Shown piece by piece: positions 51,777 to 62,484 of a stretch of DNA of 64,000 nucleotides. The stretch is from Marinobacter denitrificans. Its GTDB lineage: Bacteria; Pseudomonadota; Gammaproteobacteria; Pseudomonadales; Oleiphilaceae. The stretch's first letter is position 1; each line of letters begins with the position of its first letter. Position numbers and translations under genes: made by a program. Location: positions 1-64,000 of the forward strand of contig NZ_VMHN01000008.1 of the NCBI RefSeq assembly GCF_008795955.1. Direction: 5' to 3'. A model generated the notes under the pieces. It was not told where the DNA came from. It worked only from the letters and a program-made list of their open reading frames with translations, and ran no database searches.

Positions 51777-52841
51777 TTAATTATGATAGCCGGGGCTAAG
51801 CTCAGTTACCGCGCGAATAAACGCCCCGGCATGCTCCGGATCCACGTCCGGGGTGATCCCATGCCCGAGGTTGAAGATATGCCCCGGCCCAGAGCCGTAA
51901 CGGGACAGGATATCCGCCACTTCCTGACGAATCCGCTCCGGCGGCGCATACAGCATGGCCGGGTCCATATTGCCCTGCAAGGCAACCTTGTCGCCAATAC
52001 GGGCACGTGCGTTGGCGATGTCTGTTGTCCAGTCCAGACCGACTGCATCAGCCCCCGAATCCGCGATGGACTCCAGCCACTGACCGCCGTTCTTGGTAAA
52101 CAGGATAACCGGCACATGGCGCCCCTCGTTCTCACGAATCAGGCCAGCGACGATCTTCTTCATGTAATTCAGGGAAAATTCCTGATAGGCCCAACTGCTA
52201 AGCACACCGCCCCAGGTATCAAAAATCTGCACTGCCTGGGCGCCGGCGCGGATCTGGCCGTTGAGGTAATCAATGACCGAGTCTGCCAAATGATCCAACA
52301 GCTGGTGCATCACCTCGGGTTGGCTGTACATCAGCTTCTTGGCTTCGCGAAAGTCCTTGGAAGAGCCGCCTTCAATCATGTAAGTGGCCAGAGTCCAGGG
52401 GCTGCCAGAGAACCCAATCAGCGGAACGCTGCCATTGAGGGCACCCCGGATCGTGAAGACGGCATTCATTACGTAGTCCAGATCCACTTCCGCATTGATC
52501 TTCGGCAGGGCGGCCACATCGGCCGCAGACCGAATGGTATTCCGGAATTTCGGGCCTTCTCCGGTTTCGAAATACAAGCCAAGCCCCAGGGCATCCGGGA
52601 TGGTGAGGATATCCGAAAACAGGATGGCAGCATCCAGAGGGAAACGCTCCAGGGGCTGGAGGGTCACTTCGCATGCCAGCGGGGTATTCTTGCAGAGACT
52701 GAGAAAATCCCCGGCTTTGGCGCGAGTGGCACGGTATTCCGGCAAGTATCGGCCGGCCTGACGCATCATCCACACCGGTGTGCGATCAACGGGCTGACGC
52801 ATCAGCGCGCGCAGAAAACGGTCATTTTTCAGCTCGGTCAT
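51777..52841 (-). CDS. hemE: Uroporphyrinogen decarboxylase
   Basis: Decarboxylates uroporphyrinogen III to coproporphyrinogen III in heme synthesis. The N-terminal motif PVWMMRQAGRYLPEYR (substrate-binding Arg) and GFSGSPWTLATYM are conserved. 354 aa as in E. coli. Lies downstream of gltD as in pseudomonads; a terminator (52905-52938) separates them. Confidence 0.96.
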   Translation of the reverse strand: MTELKNDRFLRALMRQPVDRTPVWMMRQAGRYLPEYRATRAKAGDFLSLCKNTPLACEVTLQPLERFPLDAAILFSDILTIPDALGLGLYFETGEGPKFRNTIRSAADVAALPKINAEVDLDYVMNAVFTIRGALNGSVPLIGFSGSPWTLATYMIEGGSSKDFREAKKLMYSQPEVMHQLLDHLADSVIDYLNGQIRAGAQAVQIFDTWGGVLSSWAYQEFSLNYMKKIVAGLIRENEGRHVPVILFTKNGGQWLESIADSGADAVGLDWTTDIANARARIGDKVALQGNMDPAMLYAPPERIRQEVADILSRYGSGPGHIFNLGHGITPDVDPEHAGAFIRAVTELSPGYHN

Positions 52842-52904
52842 AGCATTCCCAGTCTGCTGTCTTTCAAAAGTTTGGAGGGCAATGATACCCGGTTTGTGGC
52901 AATA

Positions 52905-52938
52905 AAAAAGGGCGACCCGCGTTCAGCAAGCCGCCCTT
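52905..52938 (-). terminator. Terminator of the gltBD transcript
   Basis: On the minus strand AAGGGCG pairs with CGCCCTT, with a 17-base loop, followed by TTTTTT. Confidence 0.8.
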
Positions 52939-52964
52939 CTGATCCCGGTCAAAACCAGAGGCGA

Positions 52965-54383
52965 TCAGATATCGAGATAATCCATGATGCCTTCGGCGGC
53001 CTGGCGACCTTCCCAGATAGCAGTTACGACGAGATCCGAGCCGCGGACCATGTCGCCGCCGGCAAAAATCTTGGGATTGCTCGTCTGGAAGCCGAATTCC
53101 ACATCCTCCGGGGCGCTGACACGGCCGGAATCATCAGTGTTTACGTTCAGCTCGTCAAACCAGTCGGCTGGGCTCGGGCGGAAACCAAAAGCCACCAGCA
53201 CCGCATCGGCGGGAATAACTTCCTCGCTACCGGCAACCACTTCCGGACGGCGACGGCCATTCTCGTCAGGCTCACCAAGACGGGTCTGAACCACCTTCAC
53301 TCCCTCGACCCGATCCTCGCCAATTATAGCGATCGGCTGACGGTTGAACATGAATTTGACGCCCTCTTCCTTGGCGTTCGACACTTCACGCCGGGAGCCC
53401 GGCATGTTCTTCTCGTCACGCCGGTAAGCGCAGGTCACACTCGCTGCCTGCTGGCGAATGGATGTGCGGTTGCAGTCCATGGCGGTATCACCACCACCGA
53501 GCACCACCACGCGCTTGCCTTTCATATCGATGAAGTCGTCGGTATTTTCTTCGAAACCGAGGCGGCGGTTAACGTTGGAAACCAGGAATGGCAAAGCATC
53601 ATGAACGCCTGGCAGATCCTCGCCAGGGAAACCGCCTTTCATGTAGGTGTAGGTTCCCATGCCCATGAATACGGCATCGTACTCTTCAAGAATGTCCGCC
53701 ATTGCGACGTCTTTGCCCACTTCCGTGGAAAGACGGAATTCCACACCCATTTCCTCGAATATCTTGCGGCGACGGCTCATCACTGATTTTTCCAGCTTGA
53801 ACTCGGGAATGCCGAAGGTCAGCAGGCCGCCAATTTCCGGGTAGATATCGAACACCACAGGCTTTACGCCATTGCGCACCAGCACGTCTGCGCAACCCAG
53901 ACCCGCCGGCCCGGCACCAATCACCGCAACCTTTTTGTCCGTCCACTTAACGGCGGACATGTCGGGCTTCCAGCCCAGCGCGAAGGCAGTGTCGGTAATG
54001 TACTTTTCGACAGATCCGATAGTTACTGCACCATAGCCGTCGTTCAGGGTACAGGCGCCCTCACACAGACGATCCTGGGGGCAGACCCGGCCGCAGACTT
54101 CCGGCAGCGAGTTGGTCTGATGACACAACTCCACTGCCTTCATGATATTCCCTTCAGACACCAGCTTCAGCCAGTTGGGAATGTAGTTATGGACCGGGCA
54201 TTTCCACTCACAATAGGGGTTACCGCACTCGAGACACCGATGTGCCTGGGATGCCGCATGATCCTGAGTGAATGGATGATAGATTTCACCAAACTCTTTC
54301 TTGCGCTTCTTTGCCGGTACTTTCTTGGGGTCAATACGCCCTACTTCGACAAACTGGAAGTCGTTACTCAGTCGTTCTTTCAT
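52965..54383 (-). CDS. gltD: Glutamate synthase (NADPH) small subunit
   Basis: FAD/NADPH subunit passing electrons to GltB for glutamate synthesis. The N-terminal cysteine cluster motif (CLECGNPYCEWKCP) and the two Rossmann motifs (VIGAGPAGLGCA and VLGGGDTAMDC) are present. 472 aa, typical. Ends the gltBD unit with a terminator after it. Confidence 0.97.
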   Translation of the reverse strand: MKERLSNDFQFVEVGRIDPKKVPAKKRKKEFGEIYHPFTQDHAASQAHRCLECGNPYCEWKCPVHNYIPNWLKLVSEGNIMKAVELCHQTNSLPEVCGRVCPQDRLCEGACTLNDGYGAVTIGSVEKYITDTAFALGWKPDMSAVKWTDKKVAVIGAGPAGLGCADVLVRNGVKPVVFDIYPEIGGLLTFGIPEFKLEKSVMSRRRKIFEEMGVEFRLSTEVGKDVAMADILEEYDAVFMGMGTYTYMKGGFPGEDLPGVHDALPFLVSNVNRRLGFEENTDDFIDMKGKRVVVLGGGDTAMDCNRTSIRQQAASVTCAYRRDEKNMPGSRREVSNAKEEGVKFMFNRQPIAIIGEDRVEGVKVVQTRLGEPDENGRRRPEVVAGSEEVIPADAVLVAFGFRPSPADWFDELNVNTDDSGRVSAPEDVEFGFQTSNPKIFAGGDMVRGSDLVVTAIWEGRQAAEGIMDYLDI

Positions 54384-54460
54384 TATGAAGCTCTCATCAA
54401 ACTCAATTTCGACATAGGCGTTACCACAACGGCAACGCCCCGACCCTGTTCCACTCGCCG

Positions 54461-57400
54461 TTACTCGGGACGTGCCCGGGTACTGGCCAGCAGGCTGCGA
54501 AGATTCGCTGCCTTGGGCTTGACCAGCCAGAAACGGCCTATGTAGTCGTCGAAATTGTCAAGAATATGCTCTGCCCACTCACTCGCGGTTTCGGAAATGT
54601 GCTCCCGGACAACGCCACGGAGGTGGTTCCGGTAAGATTCCATTTCTTCACTGGAGATACGCTGGATTTCCACCAGCTCATGGTTGTACTTGTCCACGAA
54701 GGTGTTATTCAGATCCAGCACATAGGCAAAACCACCGGTCATACCGGCACCGAAATTGTGGCCGGTACTTCCCAGCACGGTGACCAGACCACCGGTCATG
54801 TATTCACAACAGTGATCACCTACGCCTTCCACAACAGCATGGGCACCGGAATTGCGCACACCGAAGCGCTCACCGGCAGTACCGGCCGCAAACAGTTTGC
54901 CCCCCGTGGCACCATACAGGCAGGTGTTGCCCACAATCGAGGTATCCTGGGATTTGAAGCCACTGCCGGATGGTGGCCGAACCACCAGCTTACCACCGGT
55001 CATGCCTTTACCCACATAATCGTTGGCATCCCCCTCAAGAAGCAGGTTAAGGCCACCCACGTTCCAGACCCCGAAGCTCTGGCCAGCGGTGCCGGTCAGC
55101 TCGAGCGTAATCGGCGCAGAAACCATGCCCTGATTGCCATGTAGCTGAGCAATCTCACCAGACAGGCGGGCACCGATCGAACGATCACAGTTGGTGACCC
55201 TGTAGGACCAGGTACCACCGGCCTTGGCCGCTATGGCATCAGCCGTGTCTTTCACCATCTGCTCAGCCAGCTTACCTTGATCAAACGGATGGTTACGCTC
55301 GACCTGACAGGTGTTGGGCTTGTCCGCAGGAATATGGTCGTTCGACAGCAGCCGTGTCAGATCCAGCTTTTTCTGGCGCGGGGTATCGCCCGGCAGGCGC
55401 TCCAGCAGGTCCACCCGACCCACCAGCTCCTCCAGACTGCGAACACCAAGCTTGGCCAGCCACTCCCGGGTTTCTTCCGCTACGAAACGGAAGAAGTTCA
55501 TGGCCATTTCCACGGTGCCCTTGAAATGCTCCTCTCGCAGGTGCTCATTCTGGGTCGCAACACCGGTCGCACAGTTGTTAAGGTGACAGATCCGCAGGTA
55601 TTTACAGCCAAGCGCCACCATCGGCGTGGTGCCAAAGCCAAAGCTTTCAGCGCCGAGAATGGCCCCCTTGACCACATCCAGACCGGTCTTGATGCCTCCA
55701 TCAGTTTGCAGCCGGATCTTGCCGCGCAGGTCGTTGGCCCGCAGCGCCTGCTGGGTTTCACTCAGGCCGAGCTCCCAGGGAGAGCCTGCGTAACGAATGG
55801 AGGTGAGCGGGCTGGCCGCTGTACCCCCGTCGTAACCGGACACGGTAATCAGATCCGCATAGGCTTTGGCTACACCGGCGGCGATGGTGCCGACGCCGGG
55901 CTCGGAAACCAGTTTCACGGAAACCAGGGCGTTCGGGTTGACCTGCTTGAGATCAAAAATCAGCTGAGCCAGGTCCTCGATCGAATAGATGTCGTGATGT
56001 GGAGGGGGCGAAATCAGCGTCACCCCGGGTACCGAGTAGCGCAAGCGCGCGATGAGATCATTGACCTTACCACCGGGCAACTGGCCACCCTCACCGGGTT
56101 TGGCGCCCTGGGCCACCTTGATCTGCATGACATCGGCACTGCGCAGATACTCGGCTGTCACACCAAAACGGCCTGATGCCACCTGCTTGATCTTGGAGCG
56201 CTTCTCGGTACCGTAGCGGGCAGGGTCCTCCCCACCTTCGCCAGAGTTCGAGCGACCACCCAAGGTATTCATGGCTACCGCAAGGGCCTCGTGGGCCTCA
56301 GGAGACAGAGCACCCAGAGACATAGCTGCAGAATCGAAGCGCGGGAAGATATTCTCCACCGGCTCCACTTCCGACAAATCGATGGCCTTGATGTCTTTAC
56401 GGAAGCCCAGCAGGTCTCGCAGCGTGGAAACCGGGCGTTCGTTTACCAACCCGGCGTATTCCATATACTGCCCGTAATCGCCGCTGGTAACTGCCTCTTG
56501 CAGCCTGGCAATCACATCCGGGTTGAAGGCGTGATATTCCTGGCCATGAACATACTTCAGCAGACCACCCGGGGAAATCGGCTTGCGGGGCTTCCAGGCG
56601 ACCGCCGCCAATTGCTCCTGATCCTGCTGGAAATCAAAGAATCCGGCCCCCTGAATGCGACTGGGGACGCCCTTGAAACACAAATCCACCACTTCATCTG
56701 CCAGACCGATGGCTTCGAACAACTGGGCGCCACGGTAGGAGGTGATGGTTGAGATGCCCATCTTGGACAGAATCTTCAGCAGCCCCTTGTTGATGCCCTT
56801 GCGATAATTGTTCTTCGCATCTATGGGATCCATCATCAGTTCGCCAGTACGGATCAGGTCATTGAGCACCTGATACGCCAGATACGGGTAGACCGCCGTG
56901 GCACCAAAGCCAAACAGGACGGCGAAATGGTGAGGATCACGGGCCCAGCCGGTTTCTACCAGTATGTTGGAGTCACACCGCAGGCCTTTTTTGACCAGGT
57001 GGTGATGCACCGCGCCAGTCGCCATCATGGCGTTTACAGGCAGCTCACCCTCTTTCAGGTCCTTATCCGTCAGGATCAGGATAACCTTACCGCTACGGAC
57101 CGCCTGCTCGGCATCGTCGCATACCTTCCTCACAGCCTGCTCAAGCCCCATTTCGGGGCTATAGCTCATACTGATGCGGGCAACCTCAAAACCTGGCCGA
57201 TCGTTATTGGCGATCTTAAGGAACTTGGCCGGTGACAGCACTGGCGTTGTCAGGATAATCCGGTTGGCGTGCTCGGCTGTTTCCTCGAACACGTTACGCT
57301 CGGCGCCAATGCAGGTCTCCAGAGACATCACGATGGATTCGCGCAATGGATCTATAGCGGGGTTGGTCACCTGGGCAAACTTCTGCCGGAAGTAATCCGC

Positions 57401-58909
57401 CACATGACGGACACGGCTGGACAGAACCGCCATGGGGGTGTCATCACCCATCGAGCCCACTGCTTCCTGGCCGTTCTCAGCCAGCGGACGCAGCACCTGG
57501 TCCCGCTCCTCGTAGGACACCATGAACATCTTCTGGTGTATGTGCAGCTCATCAGACTGCATCAGTTTGAAATCGGGGGTGTCCTGGTTCAGCGTGGTTT
57601 CCACCCGCAGAGAATTTTCCCGCAGCCAGCGCTTGTAGGGCTGGGCCGACTTCAGGCGGTCATCCACGTCTTTGGTGTGCAGCAATTCGCCTGATTCGGT
57701 ATCAATGGCCAGCATCTGCCCCGGGCCTACCCGGCCCTTAGCTACCACATCTTCTGGCTTGTAACCGTAGGTGCCGATTTCGGATGCCAGGGTGATGAAA
57801 TCATCTTTCGTGATTACCCAGCGGGCCGGGCGAAGGCCATTGCGATCAAGCATACAGACGGCATAGCGGCCGTCAGACAGAACCAGGCCGGCCGGGCCGT
57901 CCCATGGCTCCATGTGCATGGAGTTGTATTCGTAGAAGGCCCGCAACTCGGAATCCATGGTGTCCACGTTCTGCCAGGCAGGCGGAATCATCATCCGTAC
58001 GGCACGGAACAGATCGACACCGCCGGCCAGCAGGACTTCCAGCATATTGTCCATACTGGAAGAGTCGGAACCGGTCAGATTCACCAGTGGCTGCAGGGTT
58101 TGCAGGTCCGGCAGTTCCGGTGCGCTGAACTTGGCTGCACGGGCGATGGCCCAGTTACGGTTGCCATCAACGGTATTAATTTCGCCATTGTGGGCCAGGT
58201 AACGGAACGGCTGGGCCAGCGGCCAGCGCGGCATCGTATTGGTGGAGAAGCGCTGGTGGAAAACACAGATAGCCGTCTGCAGGTCCGGATCACCAAGATC
58301 CTTGTAGAAATTCGCCAGGTCTGCCGGCATCATCAGGCCCTTGTAGGCCAATGTGCGATGGGACAGGCTGCAAATGTAGAACTCGGAATCATCCGCCATA
58401 TCGCGTTCGGCGTGGCGGCGACCAACGAACAGCGCGATGGCAAATTCCTGCTCGGTCTTTGCAGCAGGCACCACAAATACCTGCTCAATCCATGGCAGAC
58501 AATCCAGCGCCATGGGCCCGAGACAACTGTCGTCGGTCGGCACCTTGCGCCAACCCATGATTTCCAGGCCCTGCTCTGTGAGGCGCTTTTCCACGGCTGC
58601 ACGGCCTGCCGCTGCCTTGGTTTCATCCGGGTTAAGGAACACCTGCCCCACAGCGAACTGCCCTTCAGGCTCCTTGCCAAACTCCGCTTTCGCAGCCTTT
58701 CGCAAAAAGGCATCGGGGCTCTGGATCAGGAGGCCACAGCCATCGCCGGTCTTTCCGTCTGCAGCGATACCACCGCGGTGGGTCATGCAGGTCAGCGACT
58801 CGATGGCAGTTTGCAACAACTTGTGGCTGGCCTCACCCTTCATGTGGGCGATCAGGCCGAAGCCGCAGTTGTCCCTGAATTCATCGGGATGATACAAACC
58901 TGTCATCAT
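54461..58909 (-). CDS. gltB: Glutamate synthase (NADPH) large subunit
   Basis: Glutamine amidotransferase that makes glutamate from glutamine and 2-oxoglutarate with GltD. N-terminal class II amidotransferase domain with the catalytic Cys in DNCGFGLIAH (C15), exposed after removal of a short propeptide; central domain; FMN domain with the 3Fe-4S cluster cysteines in CKYLRICHLNNCATG; C-terminal beta-helix GXGXG domain. 1482 aa. Followed by gltD after 77 bp, and preceded by a sigma-70-like promoter (59004-59032). Confidence 0.97.
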   Translation of the reverse strand: MMTGLYHPDEFRDNCGFGLIAHMKGEASHKLLQTAIESLTCMTHRGGIAADGKTGDGCGLLIQSPDAFLRKAAKAEFGKEPEGQFAVGQVFLNPDETKAAAGRAAVEKRLTEQGLEIMGWRKVPTDDSCLGPMALDCLPWIEQVFVVPAAKTEQEFAIALFVGRRHAERDMADDSEFYICSLSHRTLAYKGLMMPADLANFYKDLGDPDLQTAICVFHQRFSTNTMPRWPLAQPFRYLAHNGEINTVDGNRNWAIARAAKFSAPELPDLQTLQPLVNLTGSDSSSMDNMLEVLLAGGVDLFRAVRMMIPPAWQNVDTMDSELRAFYEYNSMHMEPWDGPAGLVLSDGRYAVCMLDRNGLRPARWVITKDDFITLASEIGTYGYKPEDVVAKGRVGPGQMLAIDTESGELLHTKDVDDRLKSAQPYKRWLRENSLRVETTLNQDTPDFKLMQSDELHIHQKMFMVSYEERDQVLRPLAENGQEAVGSMGDDTPMAVLSSRVRHVADYFRQKFAQVTNPAIDPLRESIVMSLETCIGAERNVFEETAEHANRIILTTPVLSPAKFLKIANNDRPGFEVARISMSYSPEMGLEQAVRKVCDDAEQAVRSGKVILILTDKDLKEGELPVNAMMATGAVHHHLVKKGLRCDSNILVETGWARDPHHFAVLFGFGATAVYPYLAYQVLNDLIRTGELMMDPIDAKNNYRKGINKGLLKILSKMGISTITSYRGAQLFEAIGLADEVVDLCFKGVPSRIQGAGFFDFQQDQEQLAAVAWKPRKPISPGGLLKYVHGQEYHAFNPDVIARLQEAVTSGDYGQYMEYAGLVNERPVSTLRDLLGFRKDIKAIDLSEVEPVENIFPRFDSAAMSLGALSPEAHEALAVAMNTLGGRSNSGEGGEDPARYGTEKRSKIKQVASGRFGVTAEYLRSADVMQIKVAQGAKPGEGGQLPGGKVNDLIARLRYSVPGVTLISPPPHHDIYSIEDLAQLIFDLKQVNPNALVSVKLVSEPGVGTIAAGVAKAYADLITVSGYDGGTAASPLTSIRYAGSPWELGLSETQQALRANDLRGKIRLQTDGGIKTGLDVVKGAILGAESFGFGTTPMVALGCKYLRICHLNNCATGVATQNEHLREEHFKGTVEMAMNFFRFVAEETREWLAKLGVRSLEELVGRVDLLERLPGDTPRQKKLDLTRLLSNDHIPADKPNTCQVERNHPFDQGKLAEQMVKDTADAIAAKAGGTWSYRVTNCDRSIGARLSGEIAQLHGNQGMVSAPITLELTGTAGQSFGVWNVGGLNLLLEGDANDYVGKGMTGGKLVVRPPSGSGFKSQDTSIVGNTCLYGATGGKLFAAGTAGERFGVRNSGAHAVVEGVGDHCCEYMTGGLVTVLGSTGHNFGAGMTGGFAYVLDLNNTFVDKYNHELVEIQRISSEEMESYRNHLRGVVREHISETASEWAEHILDNFDDYIGRFWLVKPKAANLRSLLASTRARPE

Positions 58910-59003
58910 AAGCGTTCTCTCGCGTAGAAATGCTTTTCAATCAAAGGGTTACTCGAACAAATGCAATATTCCCACCCTTTGACACTGAAAATGGGGGCTG
59001 GCT

Positions 59004-59032
59004 ATTTTACACGCGTAGAAATACGTACTCAA
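59004..59032 (-). promoter_or_regulatory. Candidate promoter of gltBD
   Basis: On the minus strand TTGAGT (59027-59032), 17-base spacer, TAAAAT (59004-59009), about 95 bp before gltB. A direct repeat CGCGTAGAAAT (58921-58931 and 59012-59022) overlaps the spacer and the leader. Confidence 0.45.
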
Positions 59033-59164
59033 ACCAAAGAGGTTTTATTTTAGGGCGCGAAACCACGGGTTACGAGTGTGACAACCGACCAGACAGCCAC
59101 CACAAACCCGACTCAGATTGTTGTTTTTATTGCACTTAAAATGAAAACCAAGAAGAAAAAACGC

Positions 59165-60646
<1,482 letters not shown>

Positions 60647-60687
60647 TCCCTGTAGCGCCTCTCTCTAATACCATCGACGGTGATGAC

Positions 60688-61797
60688 TCAGGTGTTTGCG
60701 CCTTTATGAGCAGCACAGAAAGCCCGGAGTGTTGCATCCAGCATCAAGGTATCAACCTCATCCGTCACAACTGCATCACCCAGCGCCCGAAGCAGAACCA
60801 ATCGGAGCGAGCCGTCGACATTCTTTTTGTCAACAGCCATGAGGCGAAGAAAGTCATCTGGCGTCATATCGGCGGGCGCCAGCGATGGAAGGTTCGCGCG
60901 CTCAATTATATGTATTGCTCTGGCTTGATCCTGCTCACTGATCATTCCCTGACGCAGGGAGAGATCCGCTGCCATCATCATCCCAGCCCCCACAGCCTCG
61001 CCGTGTAGCCATTTACCATATCCGGCAAACGTCTCAATGGCATGCCCAAAGGTATGCCCGAGGTTCAGGATCGCACGCAACCCGCCTTCTTTCTCATCCA
61101 GGGCCACCACCTCCGCCTTGCAGGCACACGACTGATAAATAGCCTCCCCAAGCGCCTCCGTTTGCAGGGCCACCAGTGAGTCAATGTGCTGCTCAAGCCA
61201 GCCGAGGAATTCCGTATTACGGATCAAGCCGTACTTGATCACCTCCGCGAGACCAGCCGAGACTTCCCGAGAGGGAAGCGTGCTAAGGCTATCCGTGTCA
61301 ATCAGTACTACCTCAGGCTGATGAAAGGCACCGATCATATTTTTGCCCAGCGGGTGATTGATGCCCGTTTTACCACCCACGGAAGAATCCACTTGGGAGA
61401 GCAATGTGGTGGGTATCTGGATAAACGGCACCCCTCGCTGGTACGACGCAGCAGCGAATCCAGCCATATCCCCCACTACACCCCCGCCCAATGCAACCAG
61501 GGTGGTTTTGCGTGAATGGCGCATTTGCAGCAGATGATCAAATATCTGATTCAGGGTTTGCCAGTCCTTGAACCTCTCCCCATCCGGCAGGATCACCGTG
61601 TCGACCTGCTTCCCGGGAAAGCAAGCCTCGGCGGCTTCCAGATACAGTGGAGCGACCGTCTCATTGGTTACAATCATGACCTGCTTACCATGAACGAAGG
61701 GGGTCAGATCATAGTTACCCAGCAGACCCTGACCGATTATGATCGGATAGGTTCTCTCTCCCAGATCCACCGTCAGTTCCCGCACTGAATCACGCAT
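60688..61797 (-). CDS. aroB: 3-dehydroquinate synthase
   Basis: Second step of the shikimate pathway; NAD- and metal-dependent. Conserved GGGVVGDMAGFAA, the RGVPFIQIPTTLLSQVDSSVGGKTGIN segment and the metal ligands (Glu and two His, for example HTFGHAIE). 369 aa. Overlaps aroK by 8 bp and is followed by the DamX-like gene after 41 bp, an aroK-aroB-damX operon. Confidence 0.96.
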   Translation of the reverse strand: MRDSVRELTVDLGERTYPIIIGQGLLGNYDLTPFVHGKQVMIVTNETVAPLYLEAAEACFPGKQVDTVILPDGERFKDWQTLNQIFDHLLQMRHSRKTTLVALGGGVVGDMAGFAAASYQRGVPFIQIPTTLLSQVDSSVGGKTGINHPLGKNMIGAFHQPEVVLIDTDSLSTLPSREVSAGLAEVIKYGLIRNTEFLGWLEQHIDSLVALQTEALGEAIYQSCACKAEVVALDEKEGGLRAILNLGHTFGHAIETFAGYGKWLHGEAVGAGMMMAADLSLRQGMISEQDQARAIHIIERANLPSLAPADMTPDDFLRLMAVDKKNVDGSLRLVLLRALGDAVVTDEVDTLMLDATLRAFCAAHKGANT

Positions 61798-62356
61798 GAT
61801 TTCTGCCTTCTTTGCGTATCTGTCGTTTATGCCTCGGCGTCCGGGGATTGATACGATTCACCAATTGCCGCACCACCAGCCTAGGACTTTTGCGATCGGT
61901 AAACATGACCACATCGGCGAGTTCCGTATAAATCGGATCCCGGATAGCGAACAGGTTCCTCAGAACAGCTTCCGGATCGTCGTTCTGCAGCAGGGGACGG
62001 TTTCTGTCCCGCCGTGTTCTTTCCACCTGCTGTTCTATCGAGGTTTTCAGATAAACCACCACTGCATCTCGCTTCAAATGAGCATGGTTTTCGTCGCGCA
62101 TTACGGCCCCACCACCGGTGGCCAGGACGGTCTGGGGATACTGTGAGAGTTCCGCCAGCATGGCGGTTTCACGCTGCCGGAAACCATCCTCGCCTTCAAC
62201 ATCAAAAATCCAGGGAATATTCGCCCCGCAGCGTTCCTCGATAATACGGTCGGAATCCAGAAATCGATAGCCCAGCTCCTTGGCCAGCATGCGACCAATC
62301 GTGCTTTTGCCGGCCCCCATCGGGCCCACAAGGACTATTCGTTTTGGCAAGGACAT
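61790..62356 (-). CDS. aroK: Shikimate kinase
   Basis: Phosphorylates shikimate. P-loop GPMGAGKST at residues 12-20, shikimate-binding DSDR motif (DSDRIIEER) and ATGGGAV. 188 aa. First of aroK-aroB-damX, 128 bp after pilQ with a terminator between. Confidence 0.96.
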   Translation of the reverse strand: MSLPKRIVLVGPMGAGKSTIGRMLAKELGYRFLDSDRIIEERCGANIPWIFDVEGEDGFRQRETAMLAELSQYPQTVLATGGGAVMRDENHAHLKRDAVVVYLKTSIEQQVERTRRDRNRPLLQNDDPEAVLRNLFAIRDPIYTELADVVMFTDRKSPRLVVRQLVNRINPRTPRHKRQIRKEGRNHA

Positions 62357-62438
62357 AACTTCCGCTCATCTGTATTCCGGCGGGTGAGAATAGCACAGGG
62401 TAACGTTTTCCATAAGATTCGAAAAACGGACAGGCAAA

Positions 62439-62468
62439 AAAAACCGCCGTACGTGGACGGCGGTTTTT
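62439..62468. terminator. Terminator between pilQ and aroK
   Basis: AAAAACCGCCGT (62439-62450) and ACGGCGGTTTTT (62457-62468), 12-bp stem with a 6-base loop. On the minus strand the second arm is followed by further T residues (eight in all). Confidence 0.85.
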
Positions 62469-62484
62469 CACAAATGCGACCGAA

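Noticed and set aside
51687..53786. A 699-codon open frame on the plus strand opposite hemE and gltD
   Set aside because: It is antisense to two well-supported genes, begins inside palindromic element E, shows no recognisable domain and follows from the codon bias of the real genes.
57914..58927. A 337-codon plus-strand open frame opposite gltB
   Set aside because: Covered by the conserved amidotransferase domain of gltB on the other strand.
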